Notes: generated from the letters alone by a model not told the origin. A stretch of DNA of 13,402 nt from Trichomonas tenax (GCA_023091735.1 JALKBU010001272.1:1-13402); one strand, 5' to 3'; counted from the first letter of the stretch, positions 1 through 9,340 are shown. Translations and numbers: made by a program.

Positions 1-182
1 GACTATGCCACTTACACCACTGGATAGACAACTATCAATATGTACATGAAAGTACTTTCAAATCGAAAAAATATTGATCAGATAAAAAGTTATGAAGGTC
101 GCGGGACAACACCGCAGAAGGAAAAATTTTCCCAAAATTCAGTGACGCCATTTTCATATGATAAAAAAATCCGATTTATACA

Positions 183-197
183 TACAGCATTGCTGTA
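183..197. repeat. 15-nt perfect palindrome (7-bp arms)
   Basis: TACAGCA and TGCTGTA flank a single T, giving perfect 7-bp arms. No neighbouring gene start makes a regulatory reading compelling. It may be a small protein-binding dyad or chance. Confidence 0.4.
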
Positions 198-1131
198 TTT
201 ATCATGACTTTTAGTTTTCTGATCATTTTGAATATTTTATATATGTTGAATTCATAGTTTTAGAATGAAATTTCCAATTTCATATGTATTTTTACGCTAA
301 CAGCAATAATAAACATAAGGTTTCAAATATGTTGGAGCTATATCATATATTTTTTCCATTTATAACACAATTATAACATAATATTATGAATGATTATCAA
401 TTATAGTTATTTCATTTCATTCATAGTTAAAACGATTAAGTGGCAACTAAACTACAAAATATATGTATTTGGTTGAAATATTCTATAGGCAAGGCAATCA
501 GATTAAGTCAAATCCTTACTTTTCAGTTTTGATACTGTGAATCAGTGCACATATATATGGGTATATATGATGCAAATTATTAGGCTCCAGATGTTCATAT
601 TCATCGAGTTTTATGAAGCGCAAATTTCATGAAATGCGATGATATAACATCTTTGTTCGAGGCTTGTGCCATACCACATTGTCATACTCCTTATGCTGTT
701 AATAACATTGTGTTTATTTTTGAATTTGCTATGATATTGAGGATTTTTTCTAAAAAATGTTTTTTTTCAAAAAGTCTATAAGCAGGAAAAGTAGGGTATT
801 ATATGTTATATTATTATATATGCATTTCTAAATAGTTCTTTATTATGTATATAGCAAGAAAAATGCATAACACATTTATATAAAATTATAGATACAAAAA
901 CTCTATTGAAGATTATTTGTGTCAACGAGATATACACTCAAATATCTAAAATCTAAAAAGGCGAAGAACACATCTTCAAATTTATATGAAAGAAAATGTT
1001 CAATATTTTAGAAAATCTCAAAAACGAAGAAAATGATTTTCATTCATCAAGAATTCAATTTTTGTAATACAATTAGAACAATTCTTATTTTAGAAGGAAA
1101 TATATCTCATATAATAAACGAACATAATACA

Positions 1132-1135
1132 TTTA
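1132..1135 (-). terminator. Candidate poly(A) signal TAAA of the BEACH gene
   Basis: Read on the minus strand, TAAA lies about 26 nt beyond the stop codon of the BEACH gene. Trichomonad mRNAs are known to use UAAA as the cleavage/polyadenylation signal, often overlapping the stop codon. Here the stop is followed by C, so the stop-overlapping form is absent and this is the first good downstream match. TAAA is common in AT-rich DNA, so confidence is modest. Confidence 0.35.
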
Positions 1136-1147
1136 ATTGTATACAAA

Positions 1148-1163
1148 TAACATAAATATGTTA
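1148..1163 (-). repeat. 16-nt perfect dyad covering the BEACH stop codon
   Basis: On the minus strand TAACATA and TATGTTA flank a central TT, and the first TAA of the dyad is the stop codon itself. The RNA could form a short A/U-rich hairpin that starts exactly at translation termination. It may assist 3'-end formation, or may be chance in AT-rich DNA. Confidence 0.45.
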
Positions 1164-4100
1164 CCAGGACGGAGGAATAAACTGTGTGTAAGAGACTTTT
1201 CCTGTTTTGTCAATACAAACAATCGACTCTGCAATTGGAGAATAGAAAAAGCCTGAAAGCTCTATGTCCTGGTTCTGCGGTTTGATGTGTGAGTATTTTT
1301 GGGTGAAATCGAGGTCAAAGACCTCGGCAATTTGAATCGAACCGTTTTTGAGTGCAAATGCAACATAATCGAAACCTCTCTTGCTGCTGAATATCGTCCA
1401 ACTGATAGCGTCGAATTGCATCTGAACTGTTTTCACATGCATTCCGTTGATTGTCCAAACAGTGATCATGTTTGCACGAAGCTCGTTGTTGTCCTCTCCA
1501 ATGACATTCGTCGAAAGCAAAGCAACGATGAATCCCCAAGTTTTAGTGATTCCAACTTTAATCGGGACTCCTTCAACGTCAATGACTCTGATTGTGATTC
1601 CATTCGTCAATGAAATGACCGAAAGAGCTTTATCACGTGTTCCAAAGATGGCGACTTTGAAAGTGTCAGAAACTGCCGCGCAAGTGATTCCATCACGATA
1701 ACTTGTAGCTGTGAACTGGATCTTCTTTGGATGGTCCACATTATACACGTGACAAGATCCTTCTTTGCCGCATGTAAGGAACCAACCTGAGCATGTTCCA
1801 ATGCGCGATATGTAATTATGGGGAGACTCAATCTTTGTTGCTCTCGCCTGCTCAATGTCAATCAAATATAATGGCGGTGACTCTGTCTTCGACTCTGGTT
1901 GGTATGATATGATATACTTAGAGCCGACACTCTTCAATATTGTTGTTGGATCTTGAAGGGATGAAATAAGTCGAGGAAGCTGAATTTCTTTCTTTGATAT
2001 CGTAACTAACTCAAAGTTGTCGCCTTCGAATGTTTCTTTAATGCTGATAAGTGTTCCGTTGCTCAACAGCAATGTAATAACTCCAGGTGAGTAATGCGCG
2101 TAAATAGGATTGTTGTCAACGAAGAAAGGAACTGAAGAAGGAACTTTCACAGGATTTGGAACTTTCTTTGCTGGATGCGGTGTCTTAAATAGCTGTGGTG
2201 GAATCTGTCCAATCATTTTGAGAAATGCTTTAAGTTGTTTCTCGCCAAGAAAATCATTATCGTCCCAGCAATCTTCGTAAAGTGATGGCGGGAATGTGTT
2301 AAACGCTTTAACAGCTTCATCACCCTTTTGCTTGTATCCCCAGATAAGATCGATCCAATCATTGATGTGCTGAGAAACATAATTACTTTCTAAAGCCTTT
2401 CTGTTGAGATATATGTATTCTAATGGAGTTGACGCCCACGCAGGAAGTACAACGTGATTGAGTTTTCCATCCTTTCGTGTTCCGAGATCGAAATTGTTCA
2501 TGTTCAGCAAAAATTCTGGTTGGAAGTAGAATTCTGGAATCAATTCACGCGTATCTGTCGCTCCGTGAAGTAATGATTCAACTAAATCAGGAATATTCGC
2601 CATCTGTCTATCAGCTAAATCGAATTTTCCACTCTGGAGATGGATATGGAGAGATGTAAATGGCTCCATTCTGAGCAAAAAGATGCAAATTGTAAGGCGA
2701 GAAACTGGACCTGAAGAATACAAGAATTGCTTTGACTCGAATGCCAAATCTCTTTCGTGCATTTCTTCGATCAATTGCTCAAGAGTTTCATCATCCAAAG
2801 CACCAATTGGCTTTGATAAATCTCTGTAAGTTGCTTCGTCGCTGAAATTAAGTTTGGGAGATTTGTTGTCGATGACAATCAACGGGAAGAATGGATACTG
2901 ACCTTGATCCAAGAATGATCTTCCACTGTAGACGTTTAACGACATGAGATATTCGAAGTTCGACATTTCTCCTCCCAACCATTTCTCTGTGATCTTCAAT
3001 GATTGGAAATACGGCGCAAATGGCTGATTCTGGATTACTGCTGTCTTCGGTGCTATATCCGCAATCTTTTGGAGGACAACGAGCGATGATGTGTTCTTTG
3101 TTAGTTGCGGGAAATTGATGAAATAAGGAGTTCCACTGTAAGTAAAGATTTCGATTGCTGTCTTCTTGTGGAACATCGTTCTCATGAATGCGTATTTGAT
3201 ATCATTTAACGGAATAATTGTGATCTCATAATCATCCAAAATGATTTCGATGGACTTCTGCTGGAGAGTGAAGATTCCTTTCTTTGATGCCTTCGGTTTA
3301 ATGATCTTGCAAGGAGATGTGAACAGAATATGACCGAATGAATGTATCTGGAAAATACTTCTATCAATTGTTCCTTTTCTGCTGCTGTATTTGATATCCA
3401 TATCGGGATCGATGTTAGTTTCTTTCTTCTGCGGCGTCTTTGTTGGAATTGTGATATGTGAGCAGTCTCTTGCTGTTGAAGCAGCCGCGTGATCATCGAA
3501 ATGCTTATTTAACTTCAGACGAACTGGACAGAAGGCGAAACATGCAGTATCATCTCTTCTCCATCTCAAAACACTTCTTGAAACCATTGATGACCAAGGT
3601 CCGCGTTCTGATGACATTTCTGACCATATCTGATTCCATTTGATCATTATTTGTCTGTTTTGTATTGCGATTTCGTTTCTTGCAACGCGGATTGCGATTT
3701 CATCGCTTGGCTGAATTATCGAGTTAACACAGCCTTCAGATATCTTCATTACTTCAGCAAAAGCCTTCTTTACATCGCTCAGAGCTTCACCGAGTGTTGG
3801 AGGAATCACGAAAATCTTTTGTAAAACATCTTGGTCAATTGCCATCAAAGGCCATGGAACTTCATTTGTTGTCATCAAAGAATAAACGAAATCAGCAATT
3901 GGATTTGATTTGGAAAACTTTGCTGTTGCGAGGAAGTTTTTAACTAACTGAGCAGCTCTGCGTCGTATCATAATGCATAAGAATAAAGCATGATTATAAT
4001 AAATTGGCGATTTCTGACCAATAACTTGTAAACATAAGTCTGATAAATTCTCATCGAGCCATTTACCTGTAGAATCGAATCTCATTGCAACATAGTGTTT

Positions 4101-7100
4101 CTCTTTCGATAAATCGATGTTGTTGAAAACTTTTGAGAAAAGAACTCCGTGTAATTGTGGTGTTTTTGTTGGTGTTGGAGGAATTAAAGTTTCATTAAAT
4201 TCTGCAGCGAAAGGAGATTCTTTTGCTAACGCAATAAGAGCTGTTGAGTACGGCTTTGGTCTGTAGAACAAGAAACCAAAGATGCTGTTAAGTAAGTGAA
4301 TCAAATGATCATCAGAAACAACAACTGTTCCTTCAAGTATTAAAATGCACATTTGCTCATAGAAAACGTTCTTAAGGTCATCAACATCGTCACCAAGAAC
4401 TCTGTACATTAACTCTATACCAAGGAGTAACTTAATAATACCTCTTCCGCACATTTTGATGAAGAAATTGACAACTTGGATCTTTTCTTTCTGCGTCATC
4501 TTTGAGACAAATGTCAATGGCCAAATAAACCAAGTTGGACTTGCGATAATTCTGTCTGTTGGCTCTGTGCTTAATATAGTTTCTGCTGCACGATGTAAGA
4601 TTTCTTCTGAAGCATGATTCGAAGCATACCAACAAATAAATGTTATTATTTCTGGATTTGCGGCATATAAATTTATCATTTCATCGAAGAATTTGATTGA
4701 TAATATCTGAACAGGCAATGACAAAATAATCGAATCAATGCAGCTCATTAAGAACTGTGCTGGAAGAACTTTCGCTCTGAAGAGTGAAATAATGACCCTT
4801 ATAACGGCAATTGATATTTCTTCATTGTTACGTCCGACTAATTCAAGTAAAACATAAAGATCTGATTTTTCGATAAATGATTGCGAATGACAGACTTCTA
4901 TTTCATCAATCAAAAACACTGCTAATAGCAGCAAAGATCGAACATGTTTGCTGTCAGAAGAAATGAGTTGGCATGTTTGGAAAATAGAAATTAAATCATC
5001 CTTTGTGAATGACATATTTGCGATGATTTTAACTGCATAATAAATTTGCTTTCTGCACTCATCGACATTTAAGTTTGTGTTTCTAAGTCTTTTGCTGCTT
5101 GGTGTGCCAATGCACATTCCTGCTATTGGTTCGTACCAATAATAGATTGTCAATAAGTTCAACATCTTCCTAAATGGTCTCTGTCTAAGAAGGAAAGTCG
5201 TGGAACGTGGGAAAAGAGATGTGTGCCAGTGAATCAATATATTTAGGTGATCCTGTGGATCAGAAGTGAGCCATAAATAAGGATTTGCGAGAATAGCATC
5301 AAACAAGTGTTCCTGAAGTGATCCTTGCGTAAAAGACAAAAACATCGAGAAGAACTGCATGTAGAAGTCGAAATTAAGGAAATGCGATGGATATTGAGAA
5401 ATGAGATGCGCAATGTAATTAAATTTCTTTGTTTCGCAGAAACTTCTTTGGACTGAATCATTTGTCAAAAGAGCTCTCGCGAAAATCGCCATTGTGTCTG
5501 AAGGTCCTTGTCTCCATATTTGGCCGTTGCTTAGTGGTATTTCGAATACACTAAACAATGGAAGCAAGAGATCCATCTTCCAAAGCTTTGTGAGTGAATA
5601 AGTGAATGATGATTTATCGGCTGAAAGCGAATTATCATTGTTTTGATTCTGATTTGGAGTAAAACCAGCTAAACATTTCACGCCATTAGGAATTGGACTC
5701 AACGTTGTTGTCTTCAGTAGTGTGGCTTTCTGGCGTGTCTGGATAACGCTTAAAATCGATGTTCCGATCTCAATTGAGCCATCGAAATTGGAAATGATTG
5801 TTCCGAATTGAACATTGACTGATTTTGAAATTTCTTGGATCTTGAAAGTTGCATTATCTTTGTACTCATTGCCGTTGATGTTGTATAATATCTCTGCGAC
5901 TTCATCTTTCTCAAAAGACACATTAATAAAAATTTGTGTCCAAATATTTACTGAAAGTTGCACTGGAATCATTGAAACCTTTTCACCTGTGTTATCCTTG
6001 TATATAAATATCAAATTATTCTCCTTAAGAACCAATCTGAACTCAGAATCTGTATATTTCATTGAAAAGATGTTAACATTGGCTTTTGATGTCTGCTGAA
6101 TAATAATCCATGTCATTATAGTAAATCCTTTGGAGAGTAATGATTGAACTTCAATTTCTTGATTAAAATGATATCCAAAACCTAATTTTGCCGTATATGG
6201 ACGTTTCCAATACGTAAACGATATCAAATCCCATAGTGTCTTGATGTACAATTCGTGATATTTGTTAAACTCACCTTTGACTGGTGATAATAAAGAAATG
6301 AATTGTTTGACGACTAATGGAGGTGATTCTATAATGGCAACCTGCTTAAATAGGTCCAGCAATGCTTTAACAGACTCAATATTGTCGATTTCTGAAATTA
6401 CAGATAATAAATAAATATCAACTTCGGCTCTGCTCATTTTGATAGCATTTTCTTGGTCAAATTTGATCATATCAGATGTGAATTTGATTACTTCGTTGAA
6501 TCTCGAATGAATGAAAACTTTCAAGAAATATCTGAAAACTTTCGGAATCTTGAGGCTGAAAAACGGTAAATTGTCAGCTTTCGGATCAACCTTAACGAAT
6601 CTCACGAAAAGATCGAAAACTGAATCAGGAAGATTCGCGCCGTAAATTGCGTTGACTGCGTTTGAAAGATTTGCAAGTAAAGCTGTTGGTATTTCTATAC
6701 TTTCCGAAATCGCAATGAGGAACATAATTATAGTGTTAAACAAGTCTTTGTGAGAGTCCAAAGATTGAATTTTTTCGAGAATCTCATTTAATCTATTTAA
6801 GATCGATGTAAAGCTGTCGACAATTTTTGAGTTCTTCCTGTACTCTTCAATCAAGAAACTAATCAAATCTTTGATCAAAATAATATTTGATTCATCTGTT
6901 AAGTTGACAATAGCGATCGCAAAGATTGATTCGAAATTAATAATGACTGATTTCGTGATATCGAGTGTGGAATTCATGAAAGCTTTGGAGAAAAGTGATA
7001 ATGCGAACGTTCTCAATGGAATTTCAAGCAGCATGAATAAAATTGACGTCTGCAGCTGCTGTGATGCCGATTGTTGTGTTTGATCTGAGAAAAGAACCTT

Positions 7101-8741
7101 ACATGTTTCTGTATTTTCGATTAATGTTGTTAAAAGACGTAAAAGAGACTTTCTCGCGATTTCTATCTCTTTCTGATTGTCGTTAAGAGCAATGTTCGCT
7201 GACCTATAATAGCCGAGCATGCTTCTGAGCGTTTTAATGAACCGTGGATCTTTAATAACGATGTATGATAATAATTCCATTTCATTTAATAATCTGTAAT
7301 TAATTTCTGCGAATAACAGTGGATATTGCATAATTCTAGAGTACAACATGTCTAATAACTCTGATTGTTCTTCTATTTCTTTTAGCACAATTTTATCTTT
7401 AAATTCGTGTTTCTTCGCTAATTTATCGATTCCTGCTTTATTTTCTTCAAGCATAATATGTATCATACGTTTTCTAACAGTATTTAATGTTGCAAAGCCT
7501 GGCGTTTGCGAAAAAATTGTGATTTTCGGAGTAAATATAATCGATTTCATTAATATGATTGAACACTGTGCATGTTGATAGAGTTGTTCCATAAAATCGA
7601 CTATTCTATTTGAAATATTGCCATTAGCACCAGAATTTCCATCTTCTACAATATGTTGACGATGTTCAAGCTGAGCAGTCATACCTATAAGGAAAATCAT
7701 AATATATTTCGGTGCTTTTTGCAAAATCTGTGATATTAAATAAATATTCGTGTGAATTTCATTAGTTTCATAAACGCAATCTTCAGGGAATTTGATTTCA
7801 TCGAAGAAGAATCCATTTTTGAAGTTTTCTTTCGTAGAAATCGCCAAACTTCCGTCAAAAAACAATGATTGCGGTAATTCGACGACTTCTTTATTATATT
7901 CCCAGAAAAATGGTTTTTCCAATTTGATGATTTCCTCGCAGAATGTGTTTGGCAGAGATGTGAATACTAGATTTAGAGCGTTTGAATTTGCATATTCGAC
8001 GAATGTTCGCAATACATTCAATGAAAAGCTATTTAACTTTAAAACGTACGGTAATATTGTTCTTATGATCCCTTCCAACGCTGCTGGATGAATATTTAGT
8101 GTTTTTTTAGATAACCAGCTGCTCAATGAAGAAAGTATTTTTTTGGCGTCTTCTGTTAAATCATTTGTATCAATAGTGCATTTTTGTAAAGTGAGATCAA
8201 GAATAAACGATGATTCTTCGGGGTGTTCAAACGGTGAAGAGAAAAATATGATTAATGAGTCAATATGTTTTCCCATTTCATCTTGAGTACACCTTTCGAC
8301 GATAGCTCTGTATAAGAAACAGAATGTTGGTACTGTTAGATACGAAGTTTCACTATTTGTCGCGTTAACTAATGCATAAAGCAAATTTTGTACGTGACTA
8401 TCATTCTTTGTCTTCGTGTAATAAATATACCATGATAGTGAAGTATTAAGAATCCATGCTAATCGATATTTATTCATTGTTATATTTTTCGCATAATAAT
8501 TTGTTAACAAACTCGGGAAAAACGGGACGCCATAGCCAATATCGCATAGAGCTTTCACGAGAAATCTCGAAGTTCCCGATTCCCTAATATGATCGATCTC
8601 TTTCGGACTAAATTTTGGCAACGTATTCGTTTCGAGAATCGAATTTTCGTTGGAGAGAAGTGCCAAATCTTGTGGTGTCAGTGATGTAGTGAACGCGAGA
8701 ATTTCGGGAATAGGGAACTCGAAATTCCCTCCTTTTGACAT
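1161..8741 (-). CDS. Giant BEACH-domain protein (PH-BEACH-WD40), 2526 aa
   Basis: This is a single uninterrupted frame with no introns. Residues 1-850 and about 1020-1780 are leucine/isoleucine-rich helical solenoid. Residues ~855-1010 look like a concanavalin/laminin-G-type beta-sandwich (GFTIMTW, then alternating strands), as in LYST, LRBA and neurobeachin. Residues ~1797-1905 fit the BEACH-linked PH domain. BEACH covers ~1914-2190: W1921 with SNFEYLMSLN, GRSF and QYPFFP, then LRMEPFT, LQSGKFDLADR, ELIPEFYFQPEFL, LPAWA, RKALES, WIDLIWGYKQKG and the closing QLFKTPHP near 2189. Residues 2200-2526 are divergent WD40-like repeats. Family members are cytosolic scaffolds for vesicle fusion/fission, lysosome size and receptor traffic, so that role is inferred here. 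The usual HYGTHYS signature is replaced by LYSSGPVS (2007-2014) with spacing kept. The start is the first Met, 11 nt after a TCA initiator-like motif. The family assignment is firm; the subfamily is not resolved. Confidence 0.95.
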   Translation of the reverse strand: MSKGGNFEFPIPEILAFTTSLTPQDLALLSNENSILETNTLPKFSPKEIDHIRESGTSRFLVKALCDIGYGVPFFPSLLTNYYAKNITMNKYRLAWILNTSLSWYIYYTKTKNDSHVQNLLYALVNATNSETSYLTVPTFCFLYRAIVERCTQDEMGKHIDSLIIFFSSPFEHPEESSFILDLTLQKCTIDTNDLTEDAKKILSSLSSWLSKKTLNIHPAALEGIIRTILPYVLKLNSFSLNVLRTFVEYANSNALNLVFTSLPNTFCEEIIKLEKPFFWEYNKEVVELPQSLFFDGSLAISTKENFKNGFFFDEIKFPEDCVYETNEIHTNIYLISQILQKAPKYIMIFLIGMTAQLEHRQHIVEDGNSGANGNISNRIVDFMEQLYQHAQCSIILMKSIIFTPKITIFSQTPGFATLNTVRKRMIHIMLEENKAGIDKLAKKHEFKDKIVLKEIEEQSELLDMLYSRIMQYPLLFAEINYRLLNEMELLSYIVIKDPRFIKTLRSMLGYYRSANIALNDNQKEIEIARKSLLRLLTTLIENTETCKVLFSDQTQQSASQQLQTSILFMLLEIPLRTFALSLFSKAFMNSTLDITKSVIINFESIFAIAIVNLTDESNIILIKDLISFLIEEYRKNSKIVDSFTSILNRLNEILEKIQSLDSHKDLFNTIIMFLIAISESIEIPTALLANLSNAVNAIYGANLPDSVFDLFVRFVKVDPKADNLPFFSLKIPKVFRYFLKVFIHSRFNEVIKFTSDMIKFDQENAIKMSRAEVDIYLLSVISEIDNIESVKALLDLFKQVAIIESPPLVVKQFISLLSPVKGEFNKYHELYIKTLWDLISFTYWKRPYTAKLGFGYHFNQEIEVQSLLSKGFTIMTWIIIQQTSKANVNIFSMKYTDSEFRLVLKENNLIFIYKDNTGEKVSMIPVQLSVNIWTQIFINVSFEKDEVAEILYNINGNEYKDNATFKIQEISKSVNVQFGTIISNFDGSIEIGTSILSVIQTRQKATLLKTTTLSPIPNGVKCLAGFTPNQNQNNDNSLSADKSSFTYSLTKLWKMDLLLPLFSVFEIPLSNGQIWRQGPSDTMAIFARALLTNDSVQRSFCETKKFNYIAHLISQYPSHFLNFDFYMQFFSMFLSFTQGSLQEHLFDAILANPYLWLTSDPQDHLNILIHWHTSLFPRSTTFLLRQRPFRKMLNLLTIYYWYEPIAGMCIGTPSSKRLRNTNLNVDECRKQIYYAVKIIANMSFTKDDLISIFQTCQLISSDSKHVRSLLLLAVFLIDEIEVCHSQSFIEKSDLYVLLELVGRNNEEISIAVIRVIISLFRAKVLPAQFLMSCIDSIILSLPVQILSIKFFDEMINLYAANPEIITFICWYASNHASEEILHRAAETILSTEPTDRIIASPTWFIWPLTFVSKMTQKEKIQVVNFFIKMCGRGIIKLLLGIELMYRVLGDDVDDLKNVFYEQMCILILEGTVVVSDDHLIHLLNSIFGFLFYRPKPYSTALIALAKESPFAAEFNETLIPPTPTKTPQLHGVLFSKVFNNIDLSKEKHYVAMRFDSTGKWLDENLSDLCLQVIGQKSPIYYNHALFLCIMIRRRAAQLVKNFLATAKFSKSNPIADFVYSLMTTNEVPWPLMAIDQDVLQKIFVIPPTLGEALSDVKKAFAEVMKISEGCVNSIIQPSDEIAIRVARNEIAIQNRQIMIKWNQIWSEMSSERGPWSSMVSRSVLRWRRDDTACFAFCPVRLKLNKHFDDHAAASTARDCSHITIPTKTPQKKETNIDPDMDIKYSSRKGTIDRSIFQIHSFGHILFTSPCKIIKPKASKKGIFTLQQKSIEIILDDYEITIIPLNDIKYAFMRTMFHKKTAIEIFTYSGTPYFINFPQLTKNTSSLVVLQKIADIAPKTAVIQNQPFAPYFQSLKITEKWLGGEMSNFEYLMSLNVYSGRSFLDQGQYPFFPLIVIDNKSPKLNFSDEATYRDLSKPIGALDDETLEQLIEEMHERDLAFESKQFLYSSGPVSRLTICIFLLRMEPFTSLHIHLQSGKFDLADRQMANIPDLVESLLHGATDTRELIPEFYFQPEFLLNMNNFDLGTRKDGKLNHVVLPAWASTPLEYIYLNRKALESNYVSQHINDWIDLIWGYKQKGDEAVKAFNTFPPSLYEDCWDDNDFLGEKQLKAFLKMIGQIPPQLFKTPHPAKKVPNPVKVPSSVPFFVDNNPIYAHYSPGVITLLLSNGTLISIKETFEGDNFELVTISKKEIQLPRLISSLQDPTTILKSVGSKYIISYQPESKTESPPLYLIDIEQARATKIESPHNYISRIGTCSGWFLTCGKEGSCHVYNVDHPKKIQFTATSYRDGITCAAVSDTFKVAIFGTRDKALSVISLTNGITIRVIDVEGVPIKVGITKTWGFIVALLSTNVIGEDNNELRANMITVWTINGMHVKTVQMQFDAISWTIFSSKRGFDYVAFALKNGSIQIAEVFDLDFTQKYSHIKPQNQDIELSGFFYSPIAESIVCIDKTGKVSYTQFIPPSW

Positions 8742-8858
8742 TCCCGATTTTTGACAGTCACTTTTTTGGAGAATTGATTAAAATAAAAATTGAGATTTTA
8801 TCGATTTTTGGATTTATTATCATGTGTCTATACGATATTTCGATTGAAAATTGTTGCA
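8742..8858 (-). promoter_or_regulatory. Promoter/5' leader of the BEACH gene with TCA initiator-like motif
   Basis: On the minus strand TCAAAAAT (8754-8747) places the A of TCA 11 nt before the ATG. Trichomonad genes are known to use an initiator with core TCA followed by pyrimidine and A/T, usually within about 20 nt of the ATG. The position and TCA core fit, but the next base is A instead of a pyrimidine. The same octamer precedes the 525-aa gene. The rest of the leader is AT-rich and ends at the foldback element 118 bp upstream of the start. Confidence 0.4.
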
Positions 8859-8911
8859 CACCGAAAGTTGTCACGAAAAGTGACATAAAAGTGATAGTAT
8901 ATGACATGTAA
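8859..8911 (+). repeat. Left terminal inverted repeat
   Basis: This begins CACCGAAAGTTGT and ends TGACATGTAA. It pairs with 9428-9481 at about 80% identity by hand alignment, with perfect matches at both ends of the arm and changes clustered in the middle. Confidence 0.7.
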
Positions 8912-9003
8912 ATATGAATATTTGATAAATAAATATTTACGTGGCATGTGATTATAAATGATTATTGGAAGAATGATATCCTATATTTGTTTAAATTTAC
9001 TTT

Positions 9004-9080
9004 GAAAAGAAAAATTAACTGCTTCATTGGCACTGTTAGCCAAAATGGTAGCAATCCAGTCCACAGTTCTTCCTTTCAGA
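9004..9080 (+). repeat. Inner inverted repeat, left arm (copy A)
   Basis: This is complementary to 9123-9199. The core 44 nt (9037-9080, TAGCC to TTTCAGA) has only 4 mismatches against 9123-9166. The outer 33 nt have about 7 mismatches. The arms are separated by a 42-nt loop (9081-9122) that contains its own small ATTCT/AGAAT dyad. Confidence 0.85.
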
Positions 9081-9122
9081 CTCGATCTTCGAAATAATCA
9101 GCGATTTATTCTACAGAATGGT

Positions 9123-9199
9123 TCTGAAAGGAAGAACTGTGGACCGGATTGCTAGCACCTTGGCTACCTGTCCCAATCAAGCATTTAATTTTGCTCTTC
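9123..9199 (-). repeat. Inner inverted repeat, right arm (copy B)
   Basis: This is the reverse-complement partner of 9004-9080. A transcript through this pair could fold into a stem of about 77 bp. Apart from the foldback context it shows no coding potential; short open frames across it are by-products. Confidence 0.85.
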
Positions 9200-9245
9200 A
9201 GAGGCATTCTGAAGGGGAAATCTTTGATTTCTTTATGATGGCGCA

Positions 9246-9299
9246 TGAAAGGAAGATCTGTGAGTTTAGCTACTAACATGTGTGGTACCTGTGTCAATA
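9246..9299 (-). repeat. Degraded direct copy of the inner right arm (copy B')
   Basis: GAAAGGAAGA, then CTGTG, and later GCTA and ACCTGT reproduce the order of 9125-9175, with substitutions and small gaps. It is immediately followed by a copy of the left arm, so the inner palindrome unit seems to have been duplicated in rearranged order. Confidence 0.6.
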
Positions 9300-9300
9300 T

Positions 9301-9340
9301 AGTCCCCAGTTCTTCCCGCCAGACGCAACTTTGAAATAAA
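9301..9340 (+). repeat. Degraded direct copy of the inner left arm (copy A')
   Basis: AGTCC.CAGTTCTTCC, then CAGAC and later GAAATAA follow 9058-9097 position by position, with about ten differences. It lies in the same orientation as copy A. Confidence 0.65.

Larger units (their letters stand above)
1..1160. other. AT-rich intergenic region 3' of the BEACH gene
   Basis: No convincing gene is seen here. The stretch is AT-rich with many short A/T runs and a TA-repeat patch around 550-568. Three weak items are present. First, a frame open from the window edge to a TGA at 75-77 (plus strand, 25 codons, including Cys-His-Leu-His-His-Trp) could be the tail of a gene outside the window. Second, a 50-codon ATG-initiated frame lies at 629-781 (plus), with no recognisable motif and no initiator-like element close upstream. 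Third, there is a small perfect palindrome at 183-197. The less AT-rich patches near 98-120 and 655-690 could be worn coding remnants, but nothing distinguishes this from chance. Confidence 0.6.

Noticed and set aside
1..15. TATGCCACTT at the window start resembling part of the right terminal repeat (AGTGCCACTT)
   Set aside because: Only about ten bases match and the similarity does not continue on either side.
655..665. GTTCGAGGC, reminiscent of a tRNA B box
   Set aside because: No matching A box, acceptor stem or cloverleaf around it.
629..781. 50-codon plus-strand ORF (MKCDDITSLFEACAIPH...)
   Set aside because: Short, with no motif, no close initiator-like element and a TAAG stop; not distinguishable from chance. 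Noted in the intergenic entry only.
1299..8091. Many open frames of 60-111 codons on the plus strand and in other minus frames across the BEACH gene
   Set aside because: They overlap a continuous, domain-rich 2526-codon frame and show no conserved motifs; they are by-products of its codon bias.
9271..9281. ACTAACA-like match to the trichomonad intron 3' motif
   Set aside because: It lacks the full conserved branch/acceptor sequence and a paired GTAYGT donor, and lies in a non-coding repeat.
9106..9297. 63-codon minus-strand frame
   Set aside because: It lies across the inner hairpin arms and their decayed copies, so its openness follows from the repeat structure.
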